Counted from the first letter of the stretch, positions 35,748 through 44,829 are shown. The stretch: DNA of 64,000 nt from an uncultured SAR86 cluster bacterium (GCA_902517505.1 CABYCL010000001.1:29006-93005), one strand, 5' to 3'. The notes: generated from the sequence alone by a model not told the origin. Program-made: numbers and translations.

Positions 35748-35862
35748 GCTTGATCCTAGCAGAGATAAATTTGTATTAATCTTAAAAAAAATTTTTTTCT
35801 CCTGGGTTAAATAACATAATTATTGTATTAGAAATGTGCAATAAGAAAAAGCTATGCTTGCT

Positions 35863-36318
35863 TTAAGGCAAAATCTCTATATTTATTTTATCTGAAACAA
35901 TTGGATTTTGTCCTAAAGGCATTATTGGCATGTGTTCATAATCTCCAATTACAAGCTGAAGAGTATATTTGCCGGAAGGTAGTGAGAGAACTGCCTCTGT
36001 CTGCCCTCCACCAAAATGCAAAACGTTTCTTTCAAATGGAATTGGTATATTTTTATTATCATCAACATCATATGAATCATTAATTACTAAATGATGGTGT
36101 CCGCTAATATGACAATCTTTGATATTTTCTACCTCTATTCCTGCGGGACTGATAATAATATTTTTAGTTCCAAACTCAACTTTGAACTCTTTATCACTCG
36201 ATTGAAAACCATCCATTGGACTTAGAAAAAACAACTCAATATCATCACAGCTTTTATCGACACTCTCAAGGGACATCACTAAGGGAGATAAAAATAATAT
36301 AAATAAAACTTTCTTCAT
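35863..36318 (-). CDS. Secreted DUF4399 protein
   Basis: The 151-residue protein has a signal peptide (about residues 1-16) and the DUF4399 signature: FGTKNIIISPAG, then ISGHHHLVIND, HFGGGQTEAVLSL and YTLQLVIGDYEHMP. The clustered histidines (GHHH) suggest a metal site. Function is not established. It lies three bases after the sterol-desaturase-like gene and 115 bases upstream of the beta-helix gene start on the same strand. Confidence 0.84.
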   Translation of the reverse strand: MKKVLFILFLSPLVMSLESVDKSCDDIELFFLSPMDGFQSSDKEFKVEFGTKNIIISPAGIEVENIKDCHISGHHHLVINDSYDVDDNKNIPIPFERNVLHFGGGQTEAVLSLPSGKYTLQLVIGDYEHMPIMPLGQNPIVSDKINIEILP

Positions 36319-36320
36319 GA

Positions 36321-37154
36321 TTAATTCTTTGTTTTTGGTGGTCCAAACAGGAAATATAATACTTCATTTACATTAGAAGCATTTCTAATATTTCTATATA
36401 TATCCTGCCATCCCATAAAAGTTATTTTTGTTGGGTTATAGGTGTTTACATTATTGACCAAGCCATATTTCACCGGTTCTATTTCTGGTTCAAAAGTTCC
36501 AAACATTCTGTCCCATATGATTAGTAAGTTTCCATAATTTTTATCTATATACTGGCTGTTTGATCCATGATGAACTCTGTGATGAGATGGAGTGTTAAAA
36601 ATCCATTCTAAAGGGCCAAGTTTCCCAACAATTTGAGTATGTCCAACTATGCCCCATAAAGTGCTTATTACTCCTGCGACTGCTATTATTGTTGGGTCAA
36701 AACCTATAAGAGGCATCATCATAAAAAAAGGAATTTTAGAAACAGGCCCGAACCAGGCTTGTCTAAATGACACAGCAAAATTCATTTCCTCACTTGAGTG
36801 GTGACTCATGTGAATAGCCCATAAAAAATTAACTCTATGAGAAATACGATGATATATATAAAAAACAAAATCTATCATTACAAAAGTTAATATCCATAAT
36901 GCCCAAATTGGCATTAGTTCAGATAAATTAATCAACTTAAATTGAAAAAGATAAAAATGCAGCGCTAGGGTTGCTCCCTTTAAAGCAAAGACCATTAAAA
37001 CATTTCCTGTTAACAGTCCTACTGTGCAGAGAGTATCATCTTTTTTATAAAGATTTTTATTATAAGCACTAGAGAATAAAGCCTCAAAGAGAATCATCGC
37101 CAATACTATTGGGGCGCCTATTGCGTATATTTCTGTGATTGATAAGTCTGTCAT
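36321..37154 (-). CDS. Fatty acid hydroxylase / sterol desaturase family membrane enzyme
   Basis: This 277-residue di-iron membrane oxygenase has the characteristic histidine boxes HRISHR, HMSHHS and HRVHHGSN, with four or five membrane helices around them. Members hydroxylate or desaturate lipids, including sterols, carotenoids and fatty acids. The particular substrate cannot be inferred. It is just upstream of the DUF4399 gene and 15 bases after the DUF952 gene. Confidence 0.87.
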   Translation of the reverse strand: MTDLSITEIYAIGAPIVLAMILFEALFSSAYNKNLYKKDDTLCTVGLLTGNVLMVFALKGATLALHFYLFQFKLINLSELMPIWALWILTFVMIDFVFYIYHRISHRVNFLWAIHMSHHSSEEMNFAVSFRQAWFGPVSKIPFFMMMPLIGFDPTIIAVAGVISTLWGIVGHTQIVGKLGPLEWIFNTPSHHRVHHGSNSQYIDKNYGNLLIIWDRMFGTFEPEIEPVKYGLVNNVNTYNPTKITFMGWQDIYRNIRNASNVNEVLYFLFGPPKTKN

Positions 37155-37169
37155 AGTTTAAGTTATATT

Positions 37170-37535
37170 CTAATTAAAATTCTTCTCAGCTTCTATTAAA
37201 ATCTTTTTTGGTAAACTAAATGCCTCTCTTGTTATATTCCATTTATTTAAAACAGCATCGATATTAAATTTGTCATATAGATGAGGGAATTTTCCTGCCC
37301 TGTCATTTGAATTAGATCTCTCATATATTATTTTATCTTTTATTTTTTCTTCGTCGACTTGTAATAGAATTAATTTTTTAGAATCCTTAAAGTATAGTTC
37401 AAGCGTTAAAGGAAGTTGCTTAGATGTTGAAAAATGAATAAATCCATCTTCTTTATCTAGAGCTGTTTCGATATAACCAATCGTAAAGGCTTGGTTCCAT
37501 TCATCTTCCGTCAAAATTTTATAAATGTCATTCAT
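37170..37535 (-). CDS. DUF952 family protein
   Basis: From the ATG at 37535 the protein has 121 residues and starts MNDIYKIL, matching DUF952, with the later DGFIHFSTSKQLPLTL motif. The family is unassigned in function and resembles ADP-ribosyl-transfer-type folds in some members. The track start at 37625 adds 30 residues that would overlap the divergent MAPEG gene start, so it is rejected. The remaining 68-base gap leaves room for divergent promoters. Confidence 0.78.
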   Translation of the reverse strand: MNDIYKILTEDEWNQAFTIGYIETALDKEDGFIHFSTSKQLPLTLELYFKDSKKLILLQVDEEKIKDKIIYERSNSNDRAGKFPHLYDKFNIDAVLNKWNITREAFSLPKKILIEAEKNFN

Positions 37536-37603
37536 CACATATCTTTGAAAGAATGTATTATGTCTATAATTAGGCATACTAATCAAATTTTGGGGGATCA
37601 AAT

Positions 37604-38029
37604 ATGTTTGATGTTTATAATTCATCGCTGCTGGGTATATGGTTGATATTAGCTACGATTATTATTCAAGCTATGGTTGCGGTTAGGGTTCATCGAAGGC
37701 AAAGTGGTGGATATAGTCCTGGGGTGATTAAATCAGAACTTGGACAATCATCGATAGTTTTTAGGGCTCATAGAACTTACCAAAATTCTTTAGAAAACAT
37801 TATTCCTTTACTTGGTATGGCAATTATTGCAATGCTATCAGGCTATGGTGCTTTTAAGCTTTCAATCATCATATGGACATATGCTATAAGTAGGATTATT
37901 CATATGATTTTGTATTACAAAATTGCTACTAACAAGAATCCAAGTCCAAGAAGTATTTTTTGGGCAATTGGTTTTTTGGCTAGTTTTTATTTACTGATTG
38001 ATTTGGGAATATTCTTATTAATTAACTAA
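37604..38029 (+). CDS. MAPEG family membrane protein
   Basis: This 141-residue protein has four membrane helices and the MAPEG signature FRAHRTYQNSLENIIPLL. The superfamily includes glutathione transferases and leukotriene enzymes; bacterial members are mostly of unknown substrate. GGGGGAT precedes the ATG by about five bases. The stop overlaps the convergent GFA-type gene by four bases. Confidence 0.85.
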   Translation: MFDVYNSSLLGIWLILATIIIQAMVAVRVHRRQSGGYSPGVIKSELGQSSIVFRAHRTYQNSLENIIPLLGMAIIAMLSGYGAFKLSIIIWTYAISRIIHMILYYKIATNKNPSPRSIFWAIGFLASFYLLIDLGIFLLIN

Positions 38030-38475
38030 AAAGATTTTAATAAAGTCTTTATACCAGCCATAATACTTGGATTGCCTTCAAAACATTTAATAGAAGTATC
38101 TGGTCTATTCCAATCATTAGCGGATTTTGTAAAAAAATTTGAGTCTATTGTTACCCAGCTTGAATCATCTAAAGTTCCAGCCTTTACATAAACTATATGT
38201 GGTATCTCTTTTGCATAGCTTAATACCCCTGAACCACAATTATCACAGAAGCCCCTCCTTACAGTTGAGCCAGAAGAACCTTTACTTTCAAAATATTTAA
38301 GATCGCCTTTTATATCAATATATTTCCTTGCGATGAATAATATTGTTGCTTTGCCAGAGCCGGTTGCTCTTTGGCAATCTTTGCAGTGACAATGATGTCC
38401 TGAGATAACTTTATCTTGATTCAAAGAGTAAGAAATTTTCCCGCACTGGCATTTGCCAGTCGCTTTATTGTTCAT
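38026..38475 (-). CDS. GFA family protein (zinc, CENP-V/GFA domain)
   Basis: This 149-residue zinc-domain protein has CQCGKISYSL and HHCHCKDCQRATG, then FCDNCGSGV, the cysteine pattern of glutathione-dependent formaldehyde-activating enzyme homologues. The true formaldehyde reaction is doubted for many family members. A second, different GFA protein lies at 42780. It converges on the MAPEG gene and is divergent from the esterase gene. Confidence 0.85.
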   Translation of the reverse strand: MNNKATGKCQCGKISYSLNQDKVISGHHCHCKDCQRATGSGKATILFIARKYIDIKGDLKYFESKGSSGSTVRRGFCDNCGSGVLSYAKEIPHIVYVKAGTLDDSSWVTIDSNFFTKSANDWNRPDTSIKCFEGNPSIMAGIKTLLKSF

Positions 38476-38497
38476 AAATTTATTCTACAGTAAACTC

Positions 38498-39457
38498 ATG
38501 TCTAAGATGTTTTATTCAAGAAAAATACTTTGTTTGTTCTTATTCTTTAGTTTTGCAAAAGCAGAACTTTCAACAGGCTTTATTGAAAAGGCATATATTT
38601 CTAATGGCAATAATGAAAGAGTTATTCAAATATATTATCCTGCAAGCAAAAAAATTAATGCTGAAACTAAATTTATTATTATAAATGATGGTGAAGAGCT
38701 GTTCTCAGAAGAAGACTCATGGCATGGAGGAGCTTGGAATATAGACAATAGTTTTCTTGAGCTAAAAAAACAAGGCATTGAATTAAACCTTGTTGTAATT
38801 GCAATTCATAGTGCTAAAAGATTTAAAGGAAAAATTATTGATGAAACAAGACGGTACTCAGAATATTTTCCAAAACAAGCAATAGAATTCTTTGATAAAG
38901 GTTTTAAGAAAAGCACATATTCTTTTTTAATAGATAAAGAGTCATTAAATTACCCAGAATTTCTAGTAAATGAAGTTATTCCCTTCATAGAAGGAAAGTT
39001 TGATGTAAAGCTAAGTAGCTCTAATTTGGGTGTTATTGGTGCAAGTATGGGTGGATTGTCTGCAATAAATACTGTCTTAGAATATCCAGAATATTTTGGT
39101 TTTGCTGGATGTATATCAACTCACTGGGTTGGAATAAAGCCAACTGAATATATATCTCTTCCTTTTAGTAAAGATCCATTTATAACTGGAGATGAGGATA
39201 CTGCCGAAGCGATAAAAAAATATATAGCTAGTAAAATTGATAATCTTAATGATAAAAGAATTTACTTTGACCACGGAACAGTTGGACTTGATTCTCTTTA
39301 TGGGAATCCTCAAACAGAAATTAACGAATTATTTAAAATTAATGGTATTGAGTTTCAGAGCAAAGTCTTTGAAGGCCATGATCATGGAACAAACTTTTTT
39401 GGAGAAAGGTTTGGTCCTATGATTCTTTACTTACTTTATAGCAAGGAGAGCGCATAG
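38498..39457 (+). CDS. Secreted alpha/beta-hydrolase (esterase D/Fes-like)
   Basis: From the ATG at 38498 (or 38507) the protein has 319 residues with a signal peptide ending near KAELS. The nucleophile elbow is GASMGG, and the segment PAS...FIIINDGEELF matches the putative-esterase family that includes Fes-type siderophore esterases and S-formylglutathione hydrolase relatives. A C-terminal His in GHDHGTNFF is the likely base. The track start at 38453 would overlap the GFA start and lacks a signal peptide. It converges on a VOC gene with a 27-base overlap. Confidence 0.8.
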   Translation: MSKMFYSRKILCLFLFFSFAKAELSTGFIEKAYISNGNNERVIQIYYPASKKINAETKFIIINDGEELFSEEDSWHGGAWNIDNSFLELKKQGIELNLVVIAIHSAKRFKGKIIDETRRYSEYFPKQAIEFFDKGFKKSTYSFLIDKESLNYPEFLVNEVIPFIEGKFDVKLSSSNLGVIGASMGGLSAINTVLEYPEYFGFAGCISTHWVGIKPTEYISLPFSKDPFITGDEDTAEAIKKYIASKIDNLNDKRIYFDHGTVGLDSLYGNPQTEINELFKINGIEFQSKVFEGHDHGTNFFGERFGPMILYLLYSKESA

Positions 39458-39823
39458 TTTATGCCCAGTTGGATCTCTTAAATATGCTAAATACATTTTA
39501 AACTTACCATAGTCTCTGATACCAGGCGCTTCTTCAATAGAAGTTCCGCCATTTTCAATCCCAGCTTTGTGCCAGGCATCTCCTTGTTCAATGCTCTCTA
39601 CATTGAATCCAATTGTTCCTCCGTTTGCTACTGTTGCTGGATTGCCATCTATTGGTTCTGAAATAGCAAAACTAGTATCTTTAAAGTTATAGAAATACCT
39701 TTTCTCTCCGGTTCGACTTGGATACATTCGCCCAGGGCGGGCTCCAAGCACATCAAATAACTCATCATAAAACTTTCTAGATTCTTCTATATCGTTTGTT
39801 CCTAACATTACATGACTAAACAT
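39431..39823 (-). CDS. VOC family (glyoxalase-like) protein
   Basis: This 130-residue vicinal-oxygen-chelate domain reads MFSHVMLGTNDIEESRKFYDELF at the start and DPTGHKLCALL at the end, both typical of short glyoxalase-family proteins. The metal ligands of true glyoxalase I cannot be fully traced. Its stop lies inside the convergent esterase gene. It is the last gene of the run from 43773. Confidence 0.82.
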   Translation of the reverse strand: MFSHVMLGTNDIEESRKFYDELFDVLGARPGRMYPSRTGEKRYFYNFKDTSFAISEPIDGNPATVANGGTIGFNVESIEQGDAWHKAGIENGGTSIEEAPGIRDYGKFKMYLAYLRDPTGHKLCALLAIK

Positions 39824-39846
39824 TATTTATTCTCACATTCATAATC

Positions 39847-40761
39847 TTATATTAATAAATCAATTATGAGGTATGCAACTACTGATGCAAAAATCCATAA
39901 AATAAGCGCTATTGAAAGGGTCTTGATTTCTATTCCTTTCATTGATTCATAGTTGATTTGTGTTCCAATGCAGAAAAGTGCAGCTATCAAAAATATCTTA
40001 CTTATTGACTCTAATAGCGACAATGTGTTTTGAGCTAGATTTAGATAAGACCCTAGCAAAAGAGCTATAACAAAAATGAAAATAAAAATTGGGAATTTTA
40101 TTTTTGAGTTGCTTTTATCTTTATAAAGCAATCCAATTAATAATATCAGTGGTATCAACCATATGGTTCTTCCTAGCTTTAGTGTCGTCGCAATTTCAAT
40201 GGTGCTTCCGCCATAGGCCATTGCAGCACCAAGAACAGAGCTTGTGTCATGAATTGCCATTGCAACCCATGCTCCAAAAGCCTCATTAGTCATCCCTATA
40301 ATATTTCCAACAACAGGAAATATTCCAATAGATATAGCATTAAAAATAAACACCATCCCAAAAGCAACCAATAAGTCTTTTGGTTTCGCTTTTATTAGTG
40401 GTGCGATTGCTGCCATTGCGGTTGCGCCGCATATAGCTGTTCCTGAGGCAATCAATAATCCTAAGCTTTTATCAACTTTAAGGAGGTTGGCTAAAAATAT
40501 TCCAACTATAAAAATTGTAATTACAAAAATTGAGATATAAGGGAAATATTTGGCAGTAACCTCTAAAGCATTGGATGCTGACATTGTAAGGCCAATAATA
40601 ATAATTCCAATTTGTAAGAAATTAGTCCCAAGTGATTGATTTATTTGGTTGCTTGGAAATTTAAAAATTATAACTAAGGCCGACCCAAGCAGTAACGCCA
40701 ACAAAGGAGATCCTATCAATATTGCTGTAAACGCTAACAAGACTCCTATAAATAATGTCAC
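39847..40761 (-). CDS. YeiH-family (UPF0324) putative sulfate exporter
   Basis: This 304-residue membrane protein has about nine or ten helices and the UPF0324/YeiH signature SGTAICGATAMAAIAPLI, followed later by VAMAIHDTSSVLGAAMAYG. Members are annotated as sulfate exporters, with uncertain experimental support. It is shorter than E. coli YeiH at the N-terminus. The ATG overlaps the VOC gene upstream by four bases. Confidence 0.85.
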   Translation of the reverse strand: MTLFIGVLLAFTAILIGSPLLALLLGSALVIIFKFPSNQINQSLGTNFLQIGIIIIGLTMSASNALEVTAKYFPYISIFVITIFIVGIFLANLLKVDKSLGLLIASGTAICGATAMAAIAPLIKAKPKDLLVAFGMVFIFNAISIGIFPVVGNIIGMTNEAFGAWVAMAIHDTSSVLGAAMAYGGSTIEIATTLKLGRTIWLIPLILLIGLLYKDKSNSKIKFPIFIFIFVIALLLGSYLNLAQNTLSLLESISKIFLIAALFCIGTQINYESMKGIEIKTLSIALILWIFASVVAYLIIDLLI

Positions 40762-41600
40762 TTTTTGTGCTCAATTAATAATGTTGGGACATTATGTATA
40801 TGAGATTTAATTGTTGTAACTAAAGTGTTTTCTTTTAAACCTTTTTTAATCGGTGTTAAATCGATGCCTTGATCAGAAAGTCTTTTATGAGCCTCTTCAA
40901 TTGAATCAACTTCCCATGCTAAGCCCCATAAGGTATCTAATGAGTCTTTCTCATTTTTTTCTTCGATAACCTCTATGGTTGTTTCGTTTAATCTAAAAAA
41001 TAGTATTCTTCTTCCCCAATGTTCAATTACCTTATCCAATGCCAACCGAATATTAAAAACATCTTTGTAAATGCTAATAAAACCGTCTGCATCATTTGTG
41101 TTAATAACAACATGGTCTAATTTATTTAAAACAGCTTTTGAATATTTATCTACTGCTGGGAGCTCTCCATTGGTATGTTCGATAATGAAAGAAAAAAGCC
41201 CTCGTGTTAATTCATGCGGAAGTAATAGGTTTTTCCAATTTCTAATTTGATTTGTCTTGCCATCAATACCCTCTCCATCAGATATTTCAGAAATTGAATA
41301 CCCCATCTCTTTTAACTGGCTAGAGCACAGATTAATATCTTTAGTTCCAAAAACTATTCCAATTAATCCTTCTCCTTTTTCTTTTATCATATTTTTAACT
41401 AGTTCTGCGCCAAGGCCTTTTCCTTTGGCGGCCAAAAGTTCAAAATATGTATTTTTAAAATTGAATATTACATTAGAAGTTCCCAGTGCTTTGTGTTCAC
41501 CTTTCCATACAGACTCTATTCCAAATACTTTAGTATAGTTTGCCTCTGCTTCCTTTAAATCATTAACAGCAACTATTAGGTGGTCTAATCTTGAAAACAT
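40758..41600 (-). CDS. Two-domain VOC (glyoxalase-like) protein
   Basis: The 280-residue protein has two VOC modules, beginning with LDHLIVAVNDLKEAEANYTKVF and LDHVVINTNDADGFISIYKDVF (residues about 5 and 160). The layout resembles the PF13468-type/4-hydroxyphenylpyruvate dioxygenase-like group, but full catalytic ligands are not clear. It starts two bases after the SDR gene ends and overlaps yeiH by four bases. Confidence 0.82.
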   Translation of the reverse strand: MFSRLDHLIVAVNDLKEAEANYTKVFGIESVWKGEHKALGTSNVIFNFKNTYFELLAAKGKGLGAELVKNMIKEKGEGLIGIVFGTKDINLCSSQLKEMGYSISEISDGEGIDGKTNQIRNWKNLLLPHELTRGLFSFIIEHTNGELPAVDKYSKAVLNKLDHVVINTNDADGFISIYKDVFNIRLALDKVIEHWGRRILFFRLNETTIEVIEEKNEKDSLDTLWGLAWEVDSIEEAHKRLSDQGIDLTPIKKGLKENTLVTTIKSHIHNVPTLLIEHKK

Positions 41601-41602
41601 AT

Positions 41603-42466
41603 TTAATTTTTTTTAAATTTAAAAAGACTTCTAATAAATGGCAATATCCATATTATCTTTAAGAAATGATTTGGAAATAGTCTGCTGGTAATATCATAAA
41701 AATGGGCATCAAAACCAATAAGGATTCTATTATTCTTCTTTTTTATATTTTTTAGAATAACTTTTGCAGCTTTTTCAGGACTAGTTGGTGCATTGTCTTT
41801 GAAAGCTACTATTGCCTCTTCTTTTGTAGGCGCTTGACCAAAAAAGGTTTCAGGCTGAAAGCTTTTAAACCTTGAAGAATGATATATATTTGTCCCTATA
41901 TGTCCTGGAAAAACACAATAAGCCTCAACAGGAGAGTCTGACACTTTTAATTCAAGCGATAGAGATTCAGTGAAGGCTTTCACTCCAAACTTACCGACGT
42001 TATAAATCGATTGTCTTGGGACACTAAACAAGCCAAAAATTGATGACACATTAACAATTGCTGCTTCAGGTCTTTTTTCTAAATGGGGAAGAAAAGTTGT
42101 GGTCATCTTAATAACAGAGTGTAAAAGAATGTCTAGTCCCCAATCCCAATCTTCCTGGTCAACTTCATCTATAGTTCCAACTACTGAGACACCAGCATTA
42201 TTAAATACCATATCTATTTGCTTGTGAGCCTCTAAAACTTCAATAGGCAAAGACTCTATTTTTTCTCTATCTCTTATATCAAATGCGTGCGTGGATACTG
42301 AAATATTTTTCTTTCTAGCAAGCTGTTTTGTTTCTTGAAGTGATTCCGCATTCCAGTCAACCAGTGCTAGGCTGCAACCCAAATCAGCCAACTCCAAGGC
42401 AAGTGCTCTTCCTATTCCAGAGGCAGCACCAGTAATTAGGGCAACTTTATTCTCAAAGTTTTTCAT
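41603..42466 (-). CDS. Short-chain dehydrogenase/reductase (SDR)
   Basis: This 287-residue classical SDR has the cofactor motif GAASGIGRAL, NNAG, the catalytic serine in VNVSSIFG and YNVGK (YXXXK). The C-terminus extends beyond the common 250 residues with a hydrophobic tail, as in acyl or lipid-linked SDRs. The substrate is unknown. The start overlaps the SMR efflux gene stop by four bases. Confidence 0.87.
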   Translation of the reverse strand: MKNFENKVALITGAASGIGRALALELADLGCSLALVDWNAESLQETKQLARKKNISVSTHAFDIRDREKIESLPIEVLEAHKQIDMVFNNAGVSVVGTIDEVDQEDWDWGLDILLHSVIKMTTTFLPHLEKRPEAAIVNVSSIFGLFSVPRQSIYNVGKFGVKAFTESLSLELKVSDSPVEAYCVFPGHIGTNIYHSSRFKSFQPETFFGQAPTKEEAIVAFKDNAPTSPEKAAKVILKNIKKKNNRILIGFDAHFYDITSRLFPNHFLKIIWILPFIRSLFKFKKN

Positions 42467-42783
42467 GGTTTAAATATGTTCACAATTGTTACACCTATGA
42501 CAATAAAGAAAAGACCTAAAATTATTTGCCAATTTAGAGTTTGCTTATAAAAAATATAGCTCAAAATTGCTATTGAAAATATTCCTACCCCCGACCAAGA
42601 GGCATAGACAATTGATAAAGGTAGCTTTTGAGAAACAATTGCCAAAAAATAAAAAGATATTGCATATGAAATTAATAAAACAATTGTGGGAAAAATTTTT
42701 GTAAAGTTTTGTGATGCTGGCAAAAGCATTGTTCCAAGAATCTCAAAAAATATTGCAGTAAACAGCATTACATAAACATTCAT
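42463..42783 (-). CDS. Small multidrug resistance (SMR/EmrE-like) transporter
   Basis: This 106-residue four-helix transporter has the conserved membrane glutamate in FFEILGTMLLP near residue 14 and the SIVYASWSGVG motif of helix three. SMR proteins export quaternary amines or guanidinium in exchange for protons. It overlaps the GFA gene upstream by four bases and the SDR gene downstream by four. Confidence 0.9.
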   Translation of the reverse strand: MNVYVMLFTAIFFEILGTMLLPASQNFTKIFPTIVLLISYAISFYFLAIVSQKLPLSIVYASWSGVGIFSIAILSYIFYKQTLNWQIILGLFFIVIGVTIVNIFKP

Positions 42784-43145
42784 ATTTTTTTTATGCTTTC
42801 TTCAAAATTTATCCCATCAAAATGAATTACCTCTATTACCTCAGGAGGATCTTCAACACATCTTAGGTTTATACTAAACATTTCGGGATGAGATCTGGGT
42901 TGATAAAAAGACTTAATTCCACATTTTTTGCAAAAATAATGTTTTGCCGACCCGCTTTCAAAATTATATTCTGAAATTAATTCTTTTCCTGAGATTAGCT
43001 CAAACAAATCATGTTTTACAAAAAGGTGTTGATAGTTAAGCATGTCACAAATTGAACAATTACAATTCCATATTTGAACTAATTCATCAGATTTAAATTT
43101 AAATTTAACTCCCCCACAGTGACAGCTTCCAGTATATTCCTTCAT
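42780..43145 (-). CDS. GFA family zinc protein (second copy type)
   Basis: The 121-residue protein has CHCGGVKFKF, WNCNCSICDML and FCKKCGIKSFYQPRSHP, the GFA/CENP-V zinc-binding cysteines. It is distinct from the 38026 copy in length and sequence. It lies between a small membrane-protein gene and the SMR gene in a tight operon. Confidence 0.84.
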   Translation of the reverse strand: MKEYTGSCHCGGVKFKFKSDELVQIWNCNCSICDMLNYQHLFVKHDLFELISGKELISEYNFESGSAKHYFCKKCGIKSFYQPRSHPEMFSINLRCVEDPPEVIEVIHFDGINFEESIKKI

Positions 43146-43151
43146 TAAAAC

Positions 43152-43322
43152 TTATAATAAATATCCTGTAGCTACAAACATCCAAAAAGCCATCATTCCT
43201 ATGGTTAAAAATAAAAATATTTGTGCTTGTTTGACCTTATTCATTTGATATAAGGATATACAAAAAATTGTTCCAATAAATCCAATTGTTAATGCTACAA
43301 ATAAATGGGCTTGATACGACAT
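43152..43322 (-). CDS. Small two-helix membrane protein (56 aa)
   Basis: The ATG at 43322 (MSYQAHLFVALTIG) gives 56 residues with two hydrophobic segments, four bases after the upstream methyltransferase gene. The track start at 43376 overlaps that gene and adds charged residues, so it is rejected. No family is recognised. Tight packing in the operon supports the gene. Confidence 0.65.
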   Translation of the reverse strand: MSYQAHLFVALTIGFIGTIFCISLYQMNKVKQAQIFLFLTIGMMAFWMFVATGYLL

Positions 43323-43326
43323 AATA

Positions 43327-43773
43327 TTAAATCCACATTCTTGTTTTGCTCTTGTATTTTTGAAAATCTTCACCAAATAATTTTTCCATTACAGCCTCTT
43401 CTGGAATAATCTGAAATCTTGTTATGTAAATAGCAAAAAGCAAAGTAAAAAAAATTCCTCCTATAAGATTGAATTTAAATGATATTGAAAGAAGAATTAA
43501 TGCCATCCCTAAATACATTGGGTTTCTTGAATATTTAAAAGTTCCTGATTGAACCAATGAGGTTGCCTTATCAATATTAATTGGATTAATTGTGGTTTGG
43601 TGAGCTTTAAATGATCTTACTGCAGATATAAGAATAAACGGTCCCGATATTATCAGCAGCATGCTGATAATATTAAATATTGCATTGCTAAGATCAGGGA
43701 ATATAGATCTAGAAAAATAGATTGCTAATCCAAAAACTAAAGTAACTATAGGCGGCGGTATTTTATTATTCAT
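43327..43773 (-). CDS. Isoprenylcysteine carboxyl methyltransferase (ICMT/PEMT)-family protein
   Basis: This 148-residue membrane methyltransferase-like protein has the family signature GTFKYSRNPMYLGM and the C-terminal segment RFQIIPEEAVMEKLFGEDFQKYK. Four helices are visible. Bacterial members methylate lipids or unknown isoprenoid thiols. It heads the run of eight co-oriented genes ending at 39431. Confidence 0.84.
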   Translation of the reverse strand: MNNKIPPPIVTLVFGLAIYFSRSIFPDLSNAIFNIISMLLIISGPFILISAVRSFKAHQTTINPINIDKATSLVQSGTFKYSRNPMYLGMALILLSISFKFNLIGGIFFTLLFAIYITRFQIIPEEAVMEKLFGEDFQKYKSKTRMWI

Positions 43774-43858
43774 GAACCAATTAAATCATATTTTTTTGTT
43801 ACCTTAAATATATTCATTATTGTGATTATAATAATGTTGAGGGCTATAGGAGGTCGAA

Positions 43859-44797
43859 ATGCGTAATTCAATTTTTTGTATTTTATTTATTTCTTTTTTT
43901 GCAATCTCAGATGATGGGTGCGAAATTTCTAAATGGGGCGAAGATGACGAGATTGGGTCTGCAAATTTAATATCAAATGAAAATACATTAGAAGCAATAA
44001 AGCTTGTTAAAAAAGGAATGTCACATGGTCTTGGTATTGTTATCGAACCCGGTATGCCAGCTTTTCCACCAAGGTATACAGAGCTTCAGGTTGTTCAACC
44101 CAATCAACATTTTGGAAGAGATACAACAGCAGATTTTGGATATGACATTACCTATAACGACGATATTCTCCAGATGTGGATTGGAACAGGTCCTCAGCTT
44201 GATGGCTTGGGACATATAGGTGACGATGATATCTTTTATAACTGTCAAAAAGGTGCTGACTTTTCTTTTATAACTGGATTGACAAAATTTGGTATTGAGA
44301 AAGTACCTCCACTTGTAGGTAGAGGTATTGTTATCAATATGGCGAAATATTATGGAATTGATTCAATGGAGGGTGGTCAAGGAATTACAAGAGAAGATAT
44401 TAAGAATGCAGCTAAACAACAAAATATTAAATTTGAAGAAGGAGATATCATTCTTTTTCATACAGGTTGGACAGATGCATACTTAAAAAGCTCTCCTGAG
44501 TTGTGGGGAAGCACAATACCTGGAATTACAAATGATGCAGCTGTTTATTTGGCATCATTAAGTCCAATGGCTATTGGAGCGGATACCTGGGGCTTGGGTG
44601 CAGTTCCTCCAATTGAAGGTGATTTAGTCTATTACGATCACGTTACCCTGATTAAAGAAAATGGTATTTATATTTTAGAGACAATGAATACAGGCAAGCT
44701 CGCTGAAGATAACGTTACAGAGTTTTTATTTGTTTTAGGCCAACCAAAACTTAAAGGAGCTGTTCAAATGATCATTAACCCAGTTGCTCTTTGGTAG
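43859..44797 (+). CDS. Secreted cyclase family protein (kynurenine formamidase-like)
   Basis: This 312-residue protein has a short signal peptide (to about residue 16) and the cyclase/PF04199 fold. The zinc-binding region is QLDGLGHIG, and the later segment reads GDIILFHTGWTD, typical of metal-dependent cyclase-type hydrolases. The family includes bacterial kynurenine formamidase and isatin hydrolase. An exported version implies an environmental lactone, amide or isatin-like substrate. AGGAGGT lies about five bases upstream of the ATG, one of the strongest ribosome sites here. Confidence 0.83.
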   Translation: MRNSIFCILFISFFAISDDGCEISKWGEDDEIGSANLISNENTLEAIKLVKKGMSHGLGIVIEPGMPAFPPRYTELQVVQPNQHFGRDTTADFGYDITYNDDILQMWIGTGPQLDGLGHIGDDDIFYNCQKGADFSFITGLTKFGIEKVPPLVGRGIVINMAKYYGIDSMEGGQGITREDIKNAAKQQNIKFEEGDIILFHTGWTDAYLKSSPELWGSTIPGITNDAAVYLASLSPMAIGADTWGLGAVPPIEGDLVYYDHVTLIKENGIYILETMNTGKLAEDNVTEFLFVLGQPKLKGAVQMIINPVALW

Positions 44798-44829
44798 AGC
44801 TTATTTAAATTTATGGATATAAAATTTTA

